The notes below the pieces were generated by a model, which worked only from the letters and a program-made list of their open reading frames with translations, ran no database searches and was not told where the DNA came from. This document shows, one piece after another, positions 18,635-28,478 of a stretch of 64,000 nucleotides of DNA. The position numbers were made by a program, and so were the translations under genes. Each line of letters begins with the position of its first letter. Within the stretch, counting starts at the first letter, position 1. The stretch spans positions 186,001-250,000 of the forward strand of contig QULP01000005.1 of assembly GCA_003481745.1 (NCBI GenBank), in the 5' to 3' direction. The DNA is from Firmicutes bacterium OM04-13BH. Its GTDB lineage: Bacteria > Bacillota > Clostridia > Lachnospirales > Lachnospiraceae.

Positions 18635-19363
18635 ATGCCAATAGGAGTGATAATTAATGCCTTGTCAATTGCTGTCGGCGGTGTGATTGGGGCATTATTC
18701 GGGCATAAATTGCCTACGAAGCTTAACTCGGAGCTTACCAAGATTTTTGGCATTTGTTCAATGGGAATGGGTGTCAGTTCCATTGGGCTTATGAAAAATA
18801 TGCCTGCCGTCATTTTTGCAGTGATTATTGGGACTGCTTTTGGTTTGGCTGTCAATTTGGGAGAAATTATTAACAATGGGGCAGCTTGCATGGAGAAACC
18901 GGTGGGAAAACTTTTTCCAAATAAAAATAAATCAATGTCCAGGGAAGAATATATGTCGATGCTTGTAACAATCATTGTGTTGTTTTGTGCCAGTGGAACA
19001 GGAATCTATGGAGCATTGGACTCTGGAATGAGCGGTGATCATACAATTTTGATTTCTAAGTCAATTCTGGATTTTTTCACTGCGATGATTTTTGGAGGAA
19101 CTTTAGGCATGGTGATTGCTGTGGTTGCAATTCCGCAGTGCGTGATTTTTTTTGTAATCTTTGTAGCAGCGAAATTTATTTTCCCACTGACTACGCCGGA
19201 TATGATTGCAGACTTTAAGGCATGCGGCGGTTTTTTGCTTCTTGCTACTGGTTTTCGAATTGCAAAAATTCACGATTTTCCAGTTGCAGACATGATTCCG
19301 GCTATGGTGCTTGTGATGCCGGTAAGTTGGTTCTGGGTGAATGTGATAGTACCGCTGCTATAA
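18635..19363 (+). CDS. DUF554-family membrane protein
   Basis: An integral membrane protein of 242 residues with about six hydrophobic segments. Its start (PIGVIINALSIAVGGVIGAL) and the following GHKLPTKL segment match the DUF554 (YdfK-like) family, a possible transporter of unknown substrate. Both length and motif order are normal. GGAAGAAGAGGA precedes ATG 18635. It stands alone and is followed by a hairpin shared with the convergent carbohydrate operon. Confidence 0.88.
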   Translation: MPIGVIINALSIAVGGVIGALFGHKLPTKLNSELTKIFGICSMGMGVSSIGLMKNMPAVIFAVIIGTAFGLAVNLGEIINNGAACMEKPVGKLFPNKNKSMSREEYMSMLVTIIVLFCASGTGIYGALDSGMSGDHTILISKSILDFFTAMIFGGTLGMVIAVVAIPQCVIFFVIFVAAKFIFPLTTPDMIADFKACGGFLLLATGFRIAKIHDFPVADMIPAMVLVMPVSWFWVNVIVPLL

Positions 19364-19481
19364 GGTGGTAGGGTAAAAATTGAGCAAAGATTTAAAATTA
19401 AGTAGAAATTTAAAATGAGCTGAGATTTAGAATAAGCAGACACAATTGTGCAGAAAGACAGCTAAAAGTAAGAAAATAAAA

Positions 19482-19535
19482 CAAATAAATAGAACCTGCT
19501 CAGGTATATATTTACTTGAGTAGGTTCTATTTGTA
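19482..19535. terminator. Bidirectional terminator
   Basis: A long inverted repeat (AAATAGAACCTGCTCAGGT against ACTTGAGTAGGTTCTATTT) sits between the convergent DUF554 and GH172 genes. It is flanked by A-rich sequence on one side and T-rich sequence on the other, so it can serve both strands. Confidence 0.8.
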
Positions 19536-19549
19536 TTTAAAGAAGTTTC

Positions 19550-20635
19550 TTATCTAGGCCATCTGCCTTTCTTATCCATCAACGGTGCAAATGCCTGATG
19601 TGGTTCACTCTGATACCAATAGGCAACACTTGCAACATCATCCTGTCGTTCAAACAGGCCTTTATAACATACTCCAATCTGCTGAATCGTAACTTTTAAA
19701 TCTTCTTCAAAGCAAATCGGATCCATCAAATGCCAGCGATAAAAGCCTCGCATCGGTGGGCAGTCATCATTATGATAAGGATTATGCACGAGTTCATCAT
19801 GTGCGGAATAATAAGGGTATCCCAAAAATGGAGAATTATAAGTTTGTTCTACCGTCTTTCCGTTTACCTGATGTGCAAAGCTCCAGGAGCCACCAAAATA
19901 GTCCTCGGTTCCGGTACCACAGATAGTTGGATATTCGTCATCTCCATCAATATAAAATTTAACTTCGCCTTCGCCCCACCAATATCTCTCAAGTGTTGTC
20001 AAAGCAAGATAGGTACCGACATAATGGCCTTTTCCTTTTACATTGTCCAGAATCACATAATCCTTTGCGAGTTCGGTAATTCTTTGACGTCTCCACTGTG
20101 CATGGAAATAAGCGGTATCTTCCGGTAACTCATCGTATAAACAGTAATCCACCTGATAGAAGAAAGCAGGAATTGGATTATCATGCTGATTTTCTAAAGT
20201 GATTTTTGCTTTTTTGCGGAATGGCATTTCAAAATAGCTGTTAAAGCCTCTATTTGGAACGACAGAGATTGGCATAGAAGTTACAAGACATTCTCTTGCA
20301 AAACCGCAGCAGAAGAAGTCACCTAAAGGACTTTCGACAGATGGAGTTTCTTCATCATCCCAGTACATGCGAAGTACTAAATCGCGAAGTACATAACAAT
20401 CGGCATCTGATGTTTTATTATCAACCGTAATCCAGATATGCTGGATAATACCCGGTCCATCCATTTCAGCTAATACGACCGTTTCATTTGGCATAATATC
20501 TTTTAAACATGGACTTCCTTTTCTGGAAGGACCAAGATGGCTTGCTGCCATCCCGCCCTTTCCTTTTTCACCAGTTGGATTTTCTGCATTTATCGCTCTG
20601 GATCTTCCATTTTTTAATCTAAAAATATCTGACAT
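19550..20635 (-). CDS. DUF2961 / glycoside hydrolase family 172 enzyme
   Basis: A cytoplasmic enzyme of 361 residues (no signal peptide) that matches DUF2961, now GH172, whose characterised members act on alpha-D-fructofuranosyl or D-arabinofuranosyl links (difructose dianhydrides, D-arabinan). Landmarks are GPGIIQHIWITVDNKT, SPLGDFFCCGF, the segment around EVKFYIDGDDEYPTI, and GTGTEDYFGGSW with conserved acidic residues. ATG 20635 follows GGAGG by 8 bases. It is the last gene of the minus-strand operon with the sugar ABC transporter, so the imported substrate is probably its target. The exact substrate cannot be told from sequence. Confidence 0.88.
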   Translation of the reverse strand: MSDIFRLKNGRSRAINAENPTGEKGKGGMAASHLGPSRKGSPCLKDIMPNETVVLAEMDGPGIIQHIWITVDNKTSDADCYVLRDLVLRMYWDDEETPSVESPLGDFFCCGFARECLVTSMPISVVPNRGFNSYFEMPFRKKAKITLENQHDNPIPAFFYQVDYCLYDELPEDTAYFHAQWRRQRITELAKDYVILDNVKGKGHYVGTYLALTTLERYWWGEGEVKFYIDGDDEYPTICGTGTEDYFGGSWSFAHQVNGKTVEQTYNSPFLGYPYYSAHDELVHNPYHNDDCPPMRGFYRWHLMDPICFEEDLKVTIQQIGVCYKGLFERQDDVASVAYWYQSEPHQAFAPLMDKKGRWPR

Positions 20636-20650
20636 TATCAATTCCTCCGT

Positions 20651-21490
20651 TTACTGTTTTACACCGCCTGCCATGACACCTTCCATAATCTGTTTTTCAA
20701 AGATTAATACGAAGATAACGATTGGTAACAGGATAACACATCCAACGGTACTAATCAAATCCCATGGCATACTATATGAGGTTTCTCTTGGGATTGTGGT
20801 AATTGCAACACTGAGTACTTCTATTTTCTGTGCAAAAAACAATGGTGTAAACAAATCGTTAAGGCAGTTGATAAAATTAATGATTAAGATTGTTGCAATT
20901 GCCGGTTTCATTAAAGGCAGCGTGATATAGAACAGTTTCTGGAACATATTCGCGCCATCAATCTCTGCAGCTTCATCCATTGAAACTGGAATTTCACTTA
21001 AAAAGTTGCCTAAAATTAACATGGTAAATGGAATTAACGCACTTGTGTACATGATAACCAGTCCTGGGAAGGTATCAATTAATCCGAACTGTTTCATTAA
21101 ATCGTATAATGGTCTTGCGGTTACGATTCCCGGAATCAAAGCAGAAGCCACGATTGCAGCATATACAAGAGTAAGTCCTTTTCCGGAATAACGAGTAAAT
21201 GCATAAGCGGACATCAAACAGATTACAGTGGATAAGATTAATGAGCACACGGTAATAATTGCAGTATTTAAAATCTTTTCGCCCAGATTCATTTGTGTAA
21301 AGATCCGGATATAGTTATCCAGTGTCGGGTGCTTCGGTATATAGTGAATTGGGGAACTAAACAATTCATCTGCCGGCGAAATAGATGATGTAAAAATCCA
21401 AAGTAATGGAAGTAAAATAATAAAGGCAACGATCAAGATTAAAATCCATTTGAATACAGATGCCAGAATTCTTTTGTTTTTTGGTTTCAT
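20651..21490 (-). CDS. Sugar ABC transporter permease, MalG type
   Basis: A permease of 279 residues in the CUT1 carbohydrate family with six hydrophobic segments and the EAA loop (EAAEIDGANMFQKLFYI) that docks the ATPase. ATG 21490 is preferred because GGAG lies 8 bases upstream; the ATG at 21499 overlaps that ribosome site. It sits between the MalF-type permease and the GH172 gene with 15-21 base gaps. No ATPase is encoded here, so it likely shares an MsmX-like ATPase from elsewhere. Confidence 0.9.
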   Translation of the reverse strand: MKPKNKRILASVFKWILILIVAFIILLPLLWIFTSSISPADELFSSPIHYIPKHPTLDNYIRIFTQMNLGEKILNTAIITVCSLILSTVICLMSAYAFTRYSGKGLTLVYAAIVASALIPGIVTARPLYDLMKQFGLIDTFPGLVIMYTSALIPFTMLILGNFLSEIPVSMDEAAEIDGANMFQKLFYITLPLMKPAIATILIINFINCLNDLFTPLFFAQKIEVLSVAITTIPRETSYSMPWDLISTVGCVILLPIVIFVLIFEKQIMEGVMAGGVKQ

Positions 21491-21511
21491 TTTCCACATC
21501 TCCTTCTATAT

Positions 21512-22387
21512 TTAATCAAATTTCTTTATCGCCTTAAGCTGGATAAAGCTTAAAATAGTCATAACGATAAACAAGCAAACCGCGATTGCAGATGCATATC
21601 CAAGATTTAAGTTTGTAAAGGCTTCCTGCATAATTCGATATGCTAACAGTGAGGTTGAATCTCCAGGACCTCCTGAGGTCATCGCATATACTAAGTCAAA
21701 ACTTGTCAATCGCCACATAGTAAAGAAGATAGAAAGACTTAATATTGTTTTCATAATGTTTGGCAATGTGATGGAAAAGAAGGAACGGATTGGTCCGGCT
21801 CCATCAATTTTTGCTGCTTCATAAATGTCGGCTGATAAAAACTGCAGTGCAGCAAGTACTAAAATTGCGAAGAATGGTAAATCTTTCCATAAGTCAACTG
21901 CGATAACTGCGCCCTGTGCAGAATTTGCATGCACAAGCCAGTCAAAGTGAAAGTCCGGAACAAATTTGCGGATTAGATCATTGATTAATCCGTATGCGTC
22001 GTTGAATGCCCATCTTGCAGCAAGTCCGGCTACTACCATTGGCATTGCCCATGGAATCAGTACAATAGTACGTAAGAATTTTTTACCTTTAATCTTCATA
22101 TTTAACATTAATGCAAGAATTACGCCGAGTATCAGATGGAAGAACATGGATACTACCGTAAATATTACAGTAAATCGAATAGAAGATAACAATTTTTGAT
22201 CGCTAAAGATTTTAATATAGTTTCCTAATCCGATAAACTGAAAGTCAGTTCCTTTTAACAAGCTCATGTCATAAGTGCTGTTGATAAAGGTCATAATGAT
22301 TGGATAAAGTGTTGTAGATGCTCGTACAATCACTACCGGAAGCACCAGAAGCCATGCGATCCATAGTCCCTTTGTCTTCTTTTTCAT
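21512..22387 (-). CDS. Sugar ABC transporter permease, MalF type
   Basis: A permease of 291 residues and partner of the MalG-type permease. It has six hydrophobic segments and the EAA loop (EAAKIDGAGPIRSFFSITLP). AGGAGG lies upstream of ATG 22387. With the lipoprotein upstream it forms the core of a CUT1 importer for an oligosaccharide. Confidence 0.9.
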   Translation of the reverse strand: MKKKTKGLWIAWLLVLPVVIVRASTTLYPIIMTFINSTYDMSLLKGTDFQFIGLGNYIKIFSDQKLLSSIRFTVIFTVVSMFFHLILGVILALMLNMKIKGKKFLRTIVLIPWAMPMVVAGLAARWAFNDAYGLINDLIRKFVPDFHFDWLVHANSAQGAVIAVDLWKDLPFFAILVLAALQFLSADIYEAAKIDGAGPIRSFFSITLPNIMKTILSLSIFFTMWRLTSFDLVYAMTSGGPGDSTSLLAYRIMQEAFTNLNLGYASAIAVCLFIVMTILSFIQLKAIKKFD

Positions 22388-22433
22388 TGCTATTTACCTC
22401 CTGTGAAATCTCTGAGATACGATATGAACGACT

Positions 22434-23696
22434 TTATTTTACGACATAAGTATCAACAGATTGCTGTGCCTTTTTACAAAATTCATCGAGTGTTAATTCA
22501 TCAGATACATACTGCTGGAATAAAGAACCCATATCACTGATGAATTCCATTGCCTGAGGAGCCATAGGACGCGCAAGCAGTTCAGTATCTGCTACGTATT
22601 CTCTGATTTCATCCAAACCTGGCAGATCCATTGCAGCTAACTTATCGCTTTCCAATACATCGGTTCTTGCCGGCAGTCTGGAAGTCATTTCGGTGTAATC
22701 CAGCTCGCCCTGTTCACTAGCTGCGTATTTAAGGAACTTCTCTGCGGCTGCTTTATTTTTGGAAGCACTGTTCAGGACATATCCCCATGTAGACATATAA
22801 GCGGTTTTGTTCTCAAATGTTGGCATAGGTGCAATGTGCTGTTTATCCGCACCATATTTTCCGGAATTAACAAAAGTCTGGATTGCACCTACGTACATGA
22901 AAATCGAAGCGTAGTCGCCATCAAAGAATTTCTGCATCATTGGGTCATACTGATCGGCAAGCTGAGAAATCGGAGTTTCATTATTCTTCATCATGTCGTA
23001 CATGAATTTTACCGCTTCCTGCGTTTTCGGATTAGTCCAATCATAGTAATCTCCACCAAATAAGTTTACAAACGTTCCGATTGAGTTAAATACATAAGTT
23101 TTTTCCCATGCATCGCCATATCCGTATTTGCCGTCTGCTGAGTTTGCTTCTACATATTTCTCGAAGTCTTCTTTTGTTTTAATCTCAGTAAGACCTGCGT
23201 TTGCCATCTTTTCTTCATCTACCCAGAAAGCAAGAATATCCATAAAGCAAGGAACAGAATAAGCATTATCGCCAACCATTGTCATTTCTTTCATATATTT
23301 CTCCGGGAAGTTCTTCATAACTTCCGGTGTCATGACCGTATCCTGAAGTGGCTCTAAGTATCCGGTGTTTTTAAATGCACTCATCATTTCATCATTGATT
23401 GTAATCACGTCGATGCTGTCATCGCCTGAGGAAAGGATGGTTGTGATTTTGGCCTGACGGTCGTCTGTGTTGGTTGGACACGCAATTGTTTCGATTTCCA
23501 GACCGGTTGCTTCTTCGGCTTTCTGGATATATTCATCAAATGCTTTTCCATAAGTAGTGTCCTGTGTCATTAAAGTGATTTTGTTGGAATTTTCATTTTG
23601 CTTGGCTTCTGAGCTTCCTCCTGATTTTCCGCAGCCGCTACAAAGGCCAACGAGCATGGTTGCTGTGAGTAATACACTAACGATTTTTTTCTTCAT
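22434..23696 (-). CDS. Sugar-binding lipoprotein of the ABC transporter
   Basis: An extracellular substrate-binding protein of 420 residues anchored by lipid. The signal peptide ends in the lipobox LCSGC (Cys about residue 22), followed by a Ser/Gly-rich linker and the family 1 solute-binding fold. GGAGGT lies 8 bases before ATG 23696. It is the first gene of the minus-strand operon and divergent from the two-component genes, which is the usual arrangement for YesM/YesN-controlled importers. Confidence 0.92.
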   Translation of the reverse strand: MKKKIVSVLLTATMLVGLCSGCGKSGGSSEAKQNENSNKITLMTQDTTYGKAFDEYIQKAEEATGLEIETIACPTNTDDRQAKITTILSSGDDSIDVITINDEMMSAFKNTGYLEPLQDTVMTPEVMKNFPEKYMKEMTMVGDNAYSVPCFMDILAFWVDEEKMANAGLTEIKTKEDFEKYVEANSADGKYGYGDAWEKTYVFNSIGTFVNLFGGDYYDWTNPKTQEAVKFMYDMMKNNETPISQLADQYDPMMQKFFDGDYASIFMYVGAIQTFVNSGKYGADKQHIAPMPTFENKTAYMSTWGYVLNSASKNKAAAEKFLKYAASEQGELDYTEMTSRLPARTDVLESDKLAAMDLPGLDEIREYVADTELLARPMAPQAMEFISDMGSLFQQYVSDELTLDEFCKKAQQSVDTYVVK

Positions 23697-23896
23697 TTTC
23701 TTTTACCTCCAATGTTTAATATGTACTTTCGAAATTCTTCTGTCACTGATTTTTGTTGACTTAATCATAAAAAAATACAGGTCAAAAATAAATATATTTT
23801 TTTATGCATGATTTATATTATTTTTCGTTTTTGATGTAAATGATTGTATTTTTTAGTTTTTTTGATTAGAATTAGGCTGGAAGGAGTGATACATAT
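23697..23896. promoter_or_regulatory. Divergent promoter region of the sugar operon and two-component genes
   Basis: A 200-bp AT-rich gap separates the divergent binding-protein and histidine kinase starts, so promoters for both must lie here. I could not pin unambiguous -35/-10 pairs or an operator. Confidence 0.4.
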
Positions 23897-25693
23897 ATGC
23901 AGTTTGCTAAAAGATTAATCAATACCATCAAAGAACATTTTCGCTTAAAGCTACTCATTTGCTTTATTCTCTGTGCGATTTTTCCCCTTTTTGTATTGGG
24001 AACGATTTCTTACAAAATTTCTTACAATATAGCAAAAGACAACATGCTAAAAGAAACCAAAATAGCGTGTGAAAAAAATCAAAATCTGTTTGAAAATCGA
24101 ATGACTCAGATAGAGAGCTTAGCAGATTCGATTCATTTTAATTTATGTGTGTTATGCACAACCCCGGAACAGCCGATGTCAAAATATCTTGATACCCTTT
24201 CCTCGGTGCGAAACAATATTACTTCGATGGCGGATTCATTTAATATTTATCATGTAAATGTTTTTCTGCCGGAGGACAGTTTTGTGTCAAATGAAGGAAT
24301 CACGTTTTGTTCTTTATCGGAAATGGAAGATTATAGAGTACAGTTAAGTGATTTTGCCAATCAGGGAATTAAACCGAAGTGGCTGTTTCAGAAACGAGTG
24401 AAGTTTCCATATATGGTAAGTAAAGACAAAAATCCCGTAGGCGTACTTTCATGCTATCGGTCTGCCCAAATTAATTCGCAACAATATTGTTTTGCACTTC
24501 ATATAACGAGCGATGAATTAAGCTACTATTTGGACGAATTTTCAAAAGAGAATCCTTCTGTTTCTTACATAATAGATGCGGAGGGAACCATCTTAGCAAG
24601 TACGGATCAGACACAAATCGGTACGTCTTTGACTAATGAAAAACGGAATGCGCTTACCCAAAATAGAAAGACGTCTCATATTTCATATAATGAATGTGAA
24701 ATCATTTCAGCACCGGTACACAACCAGCTGTTTTTGATTACTGAGACACCGGATTACTATATTCGTCAAAGTGCATCGATTCTTGTAAAAATGATTTTCG
24801 TGTGTTTTATAATTGTGGTTCCGTTGACGATGTTTGCAATTATCTGGGTAGCGGATCAAATGACAAATAAAGTAAATCGTTTGTCACATTCTATGTCTGA
24901 GCTTAAGATGGACAACGTCATAGATGCAACACAGATTAATGAGTTGGTTCCGGCAACTTCTTCTCATTTAGATGAAATTGATACGCTGACGGTTACTTGT
25001 GCTAACATGATTACAGAGTTAAATGCGAGCTTTGAAAGTAATCTAAATTTAAAAATACAAGAAGAAAAATTGAACTATCAGTTGCTGCAGTCACAAATTA
25101 ATCCTCATTTTTTATATAATATTTTGGCATCTGTGCAGAATTTATTGTCATTGGGGGAAATTAGCAAAGCAGATAAAATGCTTGCTGATTTATCACGGTT
25201 TTACAGAGGGCTGTTGCGCACCTCAAATGATTTGATTCCGATTAAAAAAGAACTGGAAATCGCATGTTTGTACATGGAGATGGAGGCATTATGTAAAGAT
25301 AATTTGTTTGATTGGGATATAGAGCTGGAAGAAGGCATCGAAAACTTTCTTATTTGTAAATTTACCTTACAGCCGATTTTGGAGAATTCAATTCAGCACG
25401 GTTTAAAAGGCAATGGAATCCATATGCATATCCATATTTCTATCACCTATGATGATGATATGATTGAAATTATAATTTCGGATGATGGAATGGGGATGTC
25501 TCCTGAAAAATTAAATGAAATTCAGGAAAGCATTGAATCCAAACAGATTCATTATGAGAAGCATTTTGGTATCAGCAATATCAATTCGCGAATCTGTTCT
25601 TCCTTGCAAGGTCATGGTACACTTAAAGTAGAGAGCAATAAAGATTCAGGAACAACGATTCATATCAGAATTCCGCAGTTACTGGAGGATTAG
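23897..25693 (+). CDS. Sensor histidine kinase, YesM type
   Basis: A membrane kinase of 598 residues. A hydrophobic segment near residue 20 and another at about 295-315 enclose an extracellular sensor of about 270 residues. A HAMP-like linker follows, then the His_kinase box QSQINPHFLYNIL (phospho-acceptor His), and an ATPase domain with QPILENSIQHGLKG (N box) and ISDDGMGMSPE (G1). It probably senses the sugar or its loaded binding protein and phosphorylates the next gene's product. AAGGAG precedes ATG 23897. Confidence 0.93.
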   Translation: MQFAKRLINTIKEHFRLKLLICFILCAIFPLFVLGTISYKISYNIAKDNMLKETKIACEKNQNLFENRMTQIESLADSIHFNLCVLCTTPEQPMSKYLDTLSSVRNNITSMADSFNIYHVNVFLPEDSFVSNEGITFCSLSEMEDYRVQLSDFANQGIKPKWLFQKRVKFPYMVSKDKNPVGVLSCYRSAQINSQQYCFALHITSDELSYYLDEFSKENPSVSYIIDAEGTILASTDQTQIGTSLTNEKRNALTQNRKTSHISYNECEIISAPVHNQLFLITETPDYYIRQSASILVKMIFVCFIIVVPLTMFAIIWVADQMTNKVNRLSHSMSELKMDNVIDATQINELVPATSSHLDEIDTLTVTCANMITELNASFESNLNLKIQEEKLNYQLLQSQINPHFLYNILASVQNLLSLGEISKADKMLADLSRFYRGLLRTSNDLIPIKKELEIACLYMEMEALCKDNLFDWDIELEEGIENFLICKFTLQPILENSIQHGLKGNGIHMHIHISITYDDDMIEIIISDDGMGMSPEKLNEIQESIESKQIHYEKHFGISNINSRICSSLQGHGTLKVESNKDSGTTIHIRIPQLLED

Positions 25694-25695
25694 TA

Positions 25696-27282
25696 ATGTA
25701 CAAAATTATGATTATAGATGACAATCATATCTCGGTTGATGGGATTTGTCATAATATTGACTGGTCTGATTTAAATGCAGAAGTTGTTTGTAAAGCGTAT
25801 GATGGGCAGCAGGCACTTAATTATTTGCAGAATAATCCGGTAGATTTGATTATTTCAGACATTGAAATGCCGCAGTTAGATGGGTTATCGCTTGCCGAAA
25901 ATGCACTGAAACTGAATTCCTCTATAAAAATTATCCTGATCAGTGCATTTGATAAATTTGAATATGCCAAACAAGCGATACGGCTGGGAGCATTTGATTA
26001 TATAGAGAAGCCACTTGATTATGCTTATCTGGAAGAAATCATTCGTAATGCGCTTGATATGCTCGATAAAGAGCAGAAGAATCTTGCAATCTTAAAAAAG
26101 AGTCGTCCAATCATGGTTGACAATTTTTTCCATAAATTAATACAATCTTCAAGCGATGAAGCGCGATATACACTCTCAGATTATGCAAATTATCTTCAAT
26201 TAAACTTGGAATATCATTACTATCAGGCGATTGTCATTCGAATACAAAACGCAGTAGAAATCAAAGAAAAAAACGGAATTGAAGAGTATCATATAAAGTT
26301 AATGAGCATGTCGGATACGATAAGAGAACTTTTTGATAAAAACTTTGCTTTGGTGCATACTTTGTCAACTTTTGATGAAATCGTGTTGCTGCTTGGGCAT
26401 AATTATTCAAATTCAAAGTACTTCTACAGTACGTCATATGGATTGTTGACAGAGTTAATACAGATGTATAAGCATCATCTTTTTGAAGTAAATATTGGAA
26501 TTGGCAGCATTGTTAAATATTTGTGGTCGTTGTCGTCTTCGTATTCAAATGCATTAAAATCACTGGAATATCGTTTTTTCTTTCCACAGAAAGATATATT
26601 TACAATCAGTGATACAGTAGACAAAGATTATGCTGTAGAGCTATATGAGGTTTCCGGAAATGAAGAACTGATACAGCTGTTGTGTAAAAATGATTTGGAT
26701 GGAGTAAAAAAATGGATTCTCTCATTTTCAGAAGAATTGACGCAAAGCTATAAAAACAAACAATTTATCTTTTTGCGTGTCTATCAGCTTTTGGGGCATT
26801 TACTGAAATTTCTTTGTGACATGGGGCTTAACATCAATGATATGGAAAAAGATATTATTAAGACGTACCAACAGCTTGATGCGTTCTCGACAAGTACAGA
26901 AATTTTCCAATGGCTGTTTCGCTTGTGTCAGACAATTTCTGATGAAATGAACCTTTCAACGAAAAGCCATCAAGAGCATGTTTGTGCTGCAACGTTGGAG
27001 TATATACAGCAGCATTATCAGGATAACACATTATGTTTGAACGAAATTGCGGAAAATGTACATATCAGTCCGGCGCACCTTAGTGCGCTATTTAAAAAGC
27101 AGCGTCAGCAAAATATTTCGGATGTAATTACAGATATTCGGATTGAAGCAGCGTGTAGTTTATTAAAAAACACCAATCTTCCATTGAAAGAGATAAGTGC
27201 GAAAGTAGGCTATTCAAATCAATATTACTTTAGTTCTTGTTTCAAAAAGAAGACCGGTAAAACACCTTCTTCGTACAGATAA
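25696..27282 (+). CDS. Response regulator with AraC-type DNA-binding domain, YesN type
   Basis: A regulator of 528 residues. The receiver domain holds the phospho-acceptor Asp in IISDIEMPQLDGL (about residue 55) and the conserved Lys in FDYIEKPL. The C-terminal 100 residues are an AraC double HTH (ENVHISPAHLSALFKKQ, then SAKVGYSNQYYFSSCFKKK). It starts 3 bases after the kinase stop, so the two are co-translated. It is expected to activate the divergent transporter operon. Confidence 0.93.
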   Translation: MYKIMIIDDNHISVDGICHNIDWSDLNAEVVCKAYDGQQALNYLQNNPVDLIISDIEMPQLDGLSLAENALKLNSSIKIILISAFDKFEYAKQAIRLGAFDYIEKPLDYAYLEEIIRNALDMLDKEQKNLAILKKSRPIMVDNFFHKLIQSSSDEARYTLSDYANYLQLNLEYHYYQAIVIRIQNAVEIKEKNGIEEYHIKLMSMSDTIRELFDKNFALVHTLSTFDEIVLLLGHNYSNSKYFYSTSYGLLTELIQMYKHHLFEVNIGIGSIVKYLWSLSSSYSNALKSLEYRFFFPQKDIFTISDTVDKDYAVELYEVSGNEELIQLLCKNDLDGVKKWILSFSEELTQSYKNKQFIFLRVYQLLGHLLKFLCDMGLNINDMEKDIIKTYQQLDAFSTSTEIFQWLFRLCQTISDEMNLSTKSHQEHVCAATLEYIQQHYQDNTLCLNEIAENVHISPAHLSALFKKQRQQNISDVITDIRIEAACSLLKNTNLPLKEISAKVGYSNQYYFSSCFKKKTGKTPSSYR

Positions 27283-27286
27283 AAAA

Positions 27287-27329
27287 TAATCGGCTGCTTT
27301 CTGTATTATTTTCAGGAAGCAGCCGATAG
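27287..27329. terminator. Hairpin between convergent regulator genes
   Basis: A near-perfect stem pairs ATCGGCTGCTTTCTG with CAGGAAGCAGCCGAT. On the minus strand it is followed by ATTATTTTTT, so it best serves the AraC gene; it may also stop the response-regulator transcript. Confidence 0.75.
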
Positions 27330-27408
27330 CTTTCTACTCGGAGATTATGCTTTTTATTCGGTTTTGAAACAAAAAAGTTCAAATTCTAAAGTTCGTGTAG
27401 CTACAGCA

Positions 27409-28314
27409 TTATAGAGCAGCTGCTTTTTGAATTCGATATTCCGTAGGTGTCACTCCATAATATTTTTTAAATTGCTTACAAAAATAATCAACCGTTTCAA
27501 ATCCAACGTTTTCAGCGATAACAATTACTTTTTTCTTTGTTGTAGTCAAAAGAATTGCTGCTTCCTGCAATCGATATTTTAGCAAATAATGCACCGGTGT
27601 ATCATGAAGATATCTGTGAAACAAGTTTAACGCCGTGCTTTTGCTTACCATGGCCTGTTCGGCAATCTCTTCTAAAGAAAGTTTTTGGTTAAAATTTTGG
27701 TGAATGTATTGTAGCATAAGTTGTAGTCGGCCTTGTGATGAAACAATATTTACTTGTTTTTCTTTTGATAAATCTTCTTTTATATGGGAGTAAATCAGAT
27801 ACCAAAGTTCTTGTACAAGACAAGAGGTGAGTAGTTCCATTTCGCATTCTTCTATTTGGAGTGATATTATTTTTTTCATAATATGTAAAGCTTCTTTTTG
27901 CCAGGGGATTTCCGGTGAAAAAAACAAACAATCTAATGCTGATTTTTTAATGGGTTCAATGTACTTTTGATAAATTCGGCTGTTTGAAGCTGCAATAAAT
28001 GTTGGAAGCAGGAGAAAATTTGGAATGACGGCTCCTTTTTCAGAATAAAAGCGATGAAGAATTCCGGAATTAACCCAGAATCCTTGCCCTTCAGTTATGG
28101 AAAACTGTTTTTCTCCTGCCCAAAATATAGCATTTCCTTTTTCAACAAACACAAATTCGAATTCGTTATGCCAGTGCCATTCGATACAATTAAAATCAAA
28201 TAAAGACAGATTGTCATAATAAAAGTGAAATGGATAATCGCTACGACCATGCTGAATTGTTTCCATCATATTTTCATCTGTCAAAATTTTATTGTAGTAG
28301 GTGTTATAATCCAT
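27409..28314 (-). CDS. AraC-family regulator with N-terminal cupin-like domain
   Basis: A protein of 301 residues. The N-terminus has a cupin-like sugar-binding region (CIEWHWHNEFEFVFVEKG, then GQGFWVNSGILHRFYS). The C-terminus is the AraC HTH pair (EEIAEQAMVSKSTALNLF, then ENVGFETVDYFCKQFKKYYG). ATACGGAG precedes ATG 28314. It is divergent from the MFS transporter gene and probably controls it. It may also link to the sugar locus on its other side. Confidence 0.9.
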   Translation of the reverse strand: MDYNTYYNKILTDENMMETIQHGRSDYPFHFYYDNLSLFDFNCIEWHWHNEFEFVFVEKGNAIFWAGEKQFSITEGQGFWVNSGILHRFYSEKGAVIPNFLLLPTFIAASNSRIYQKYIEPIKKSALDCLFFSPEIPWQKEALHIMKKIISLQIEECEMELLTSCLVQELWYLIYSHIKEDLSKEKQVNIVSSQGRLQLMLQYIHQNFNQKLSLEEIAEQAMVSKSTALNLFHRYLHDTPVHYLLKYRLQEAAILLTTTKKKVIVIAENVGFETVDYFCKQFKKYYGVTPTEYRIQKAAAL

Positions 28315-28478
28315 GTTTTTTCTCCGTATTTCTTCTCCATAATTTTTAAATTTACGATATTATACAATAAATATCCGATATATTCCAGTGAAAAAAGAGT
28401 GAACTTGCGTTATTATACAGTAGATGTTTTTGCGAAAAAGAACGTAGAATAAAAAATAAGCAGAAAGGAAATTTTTTA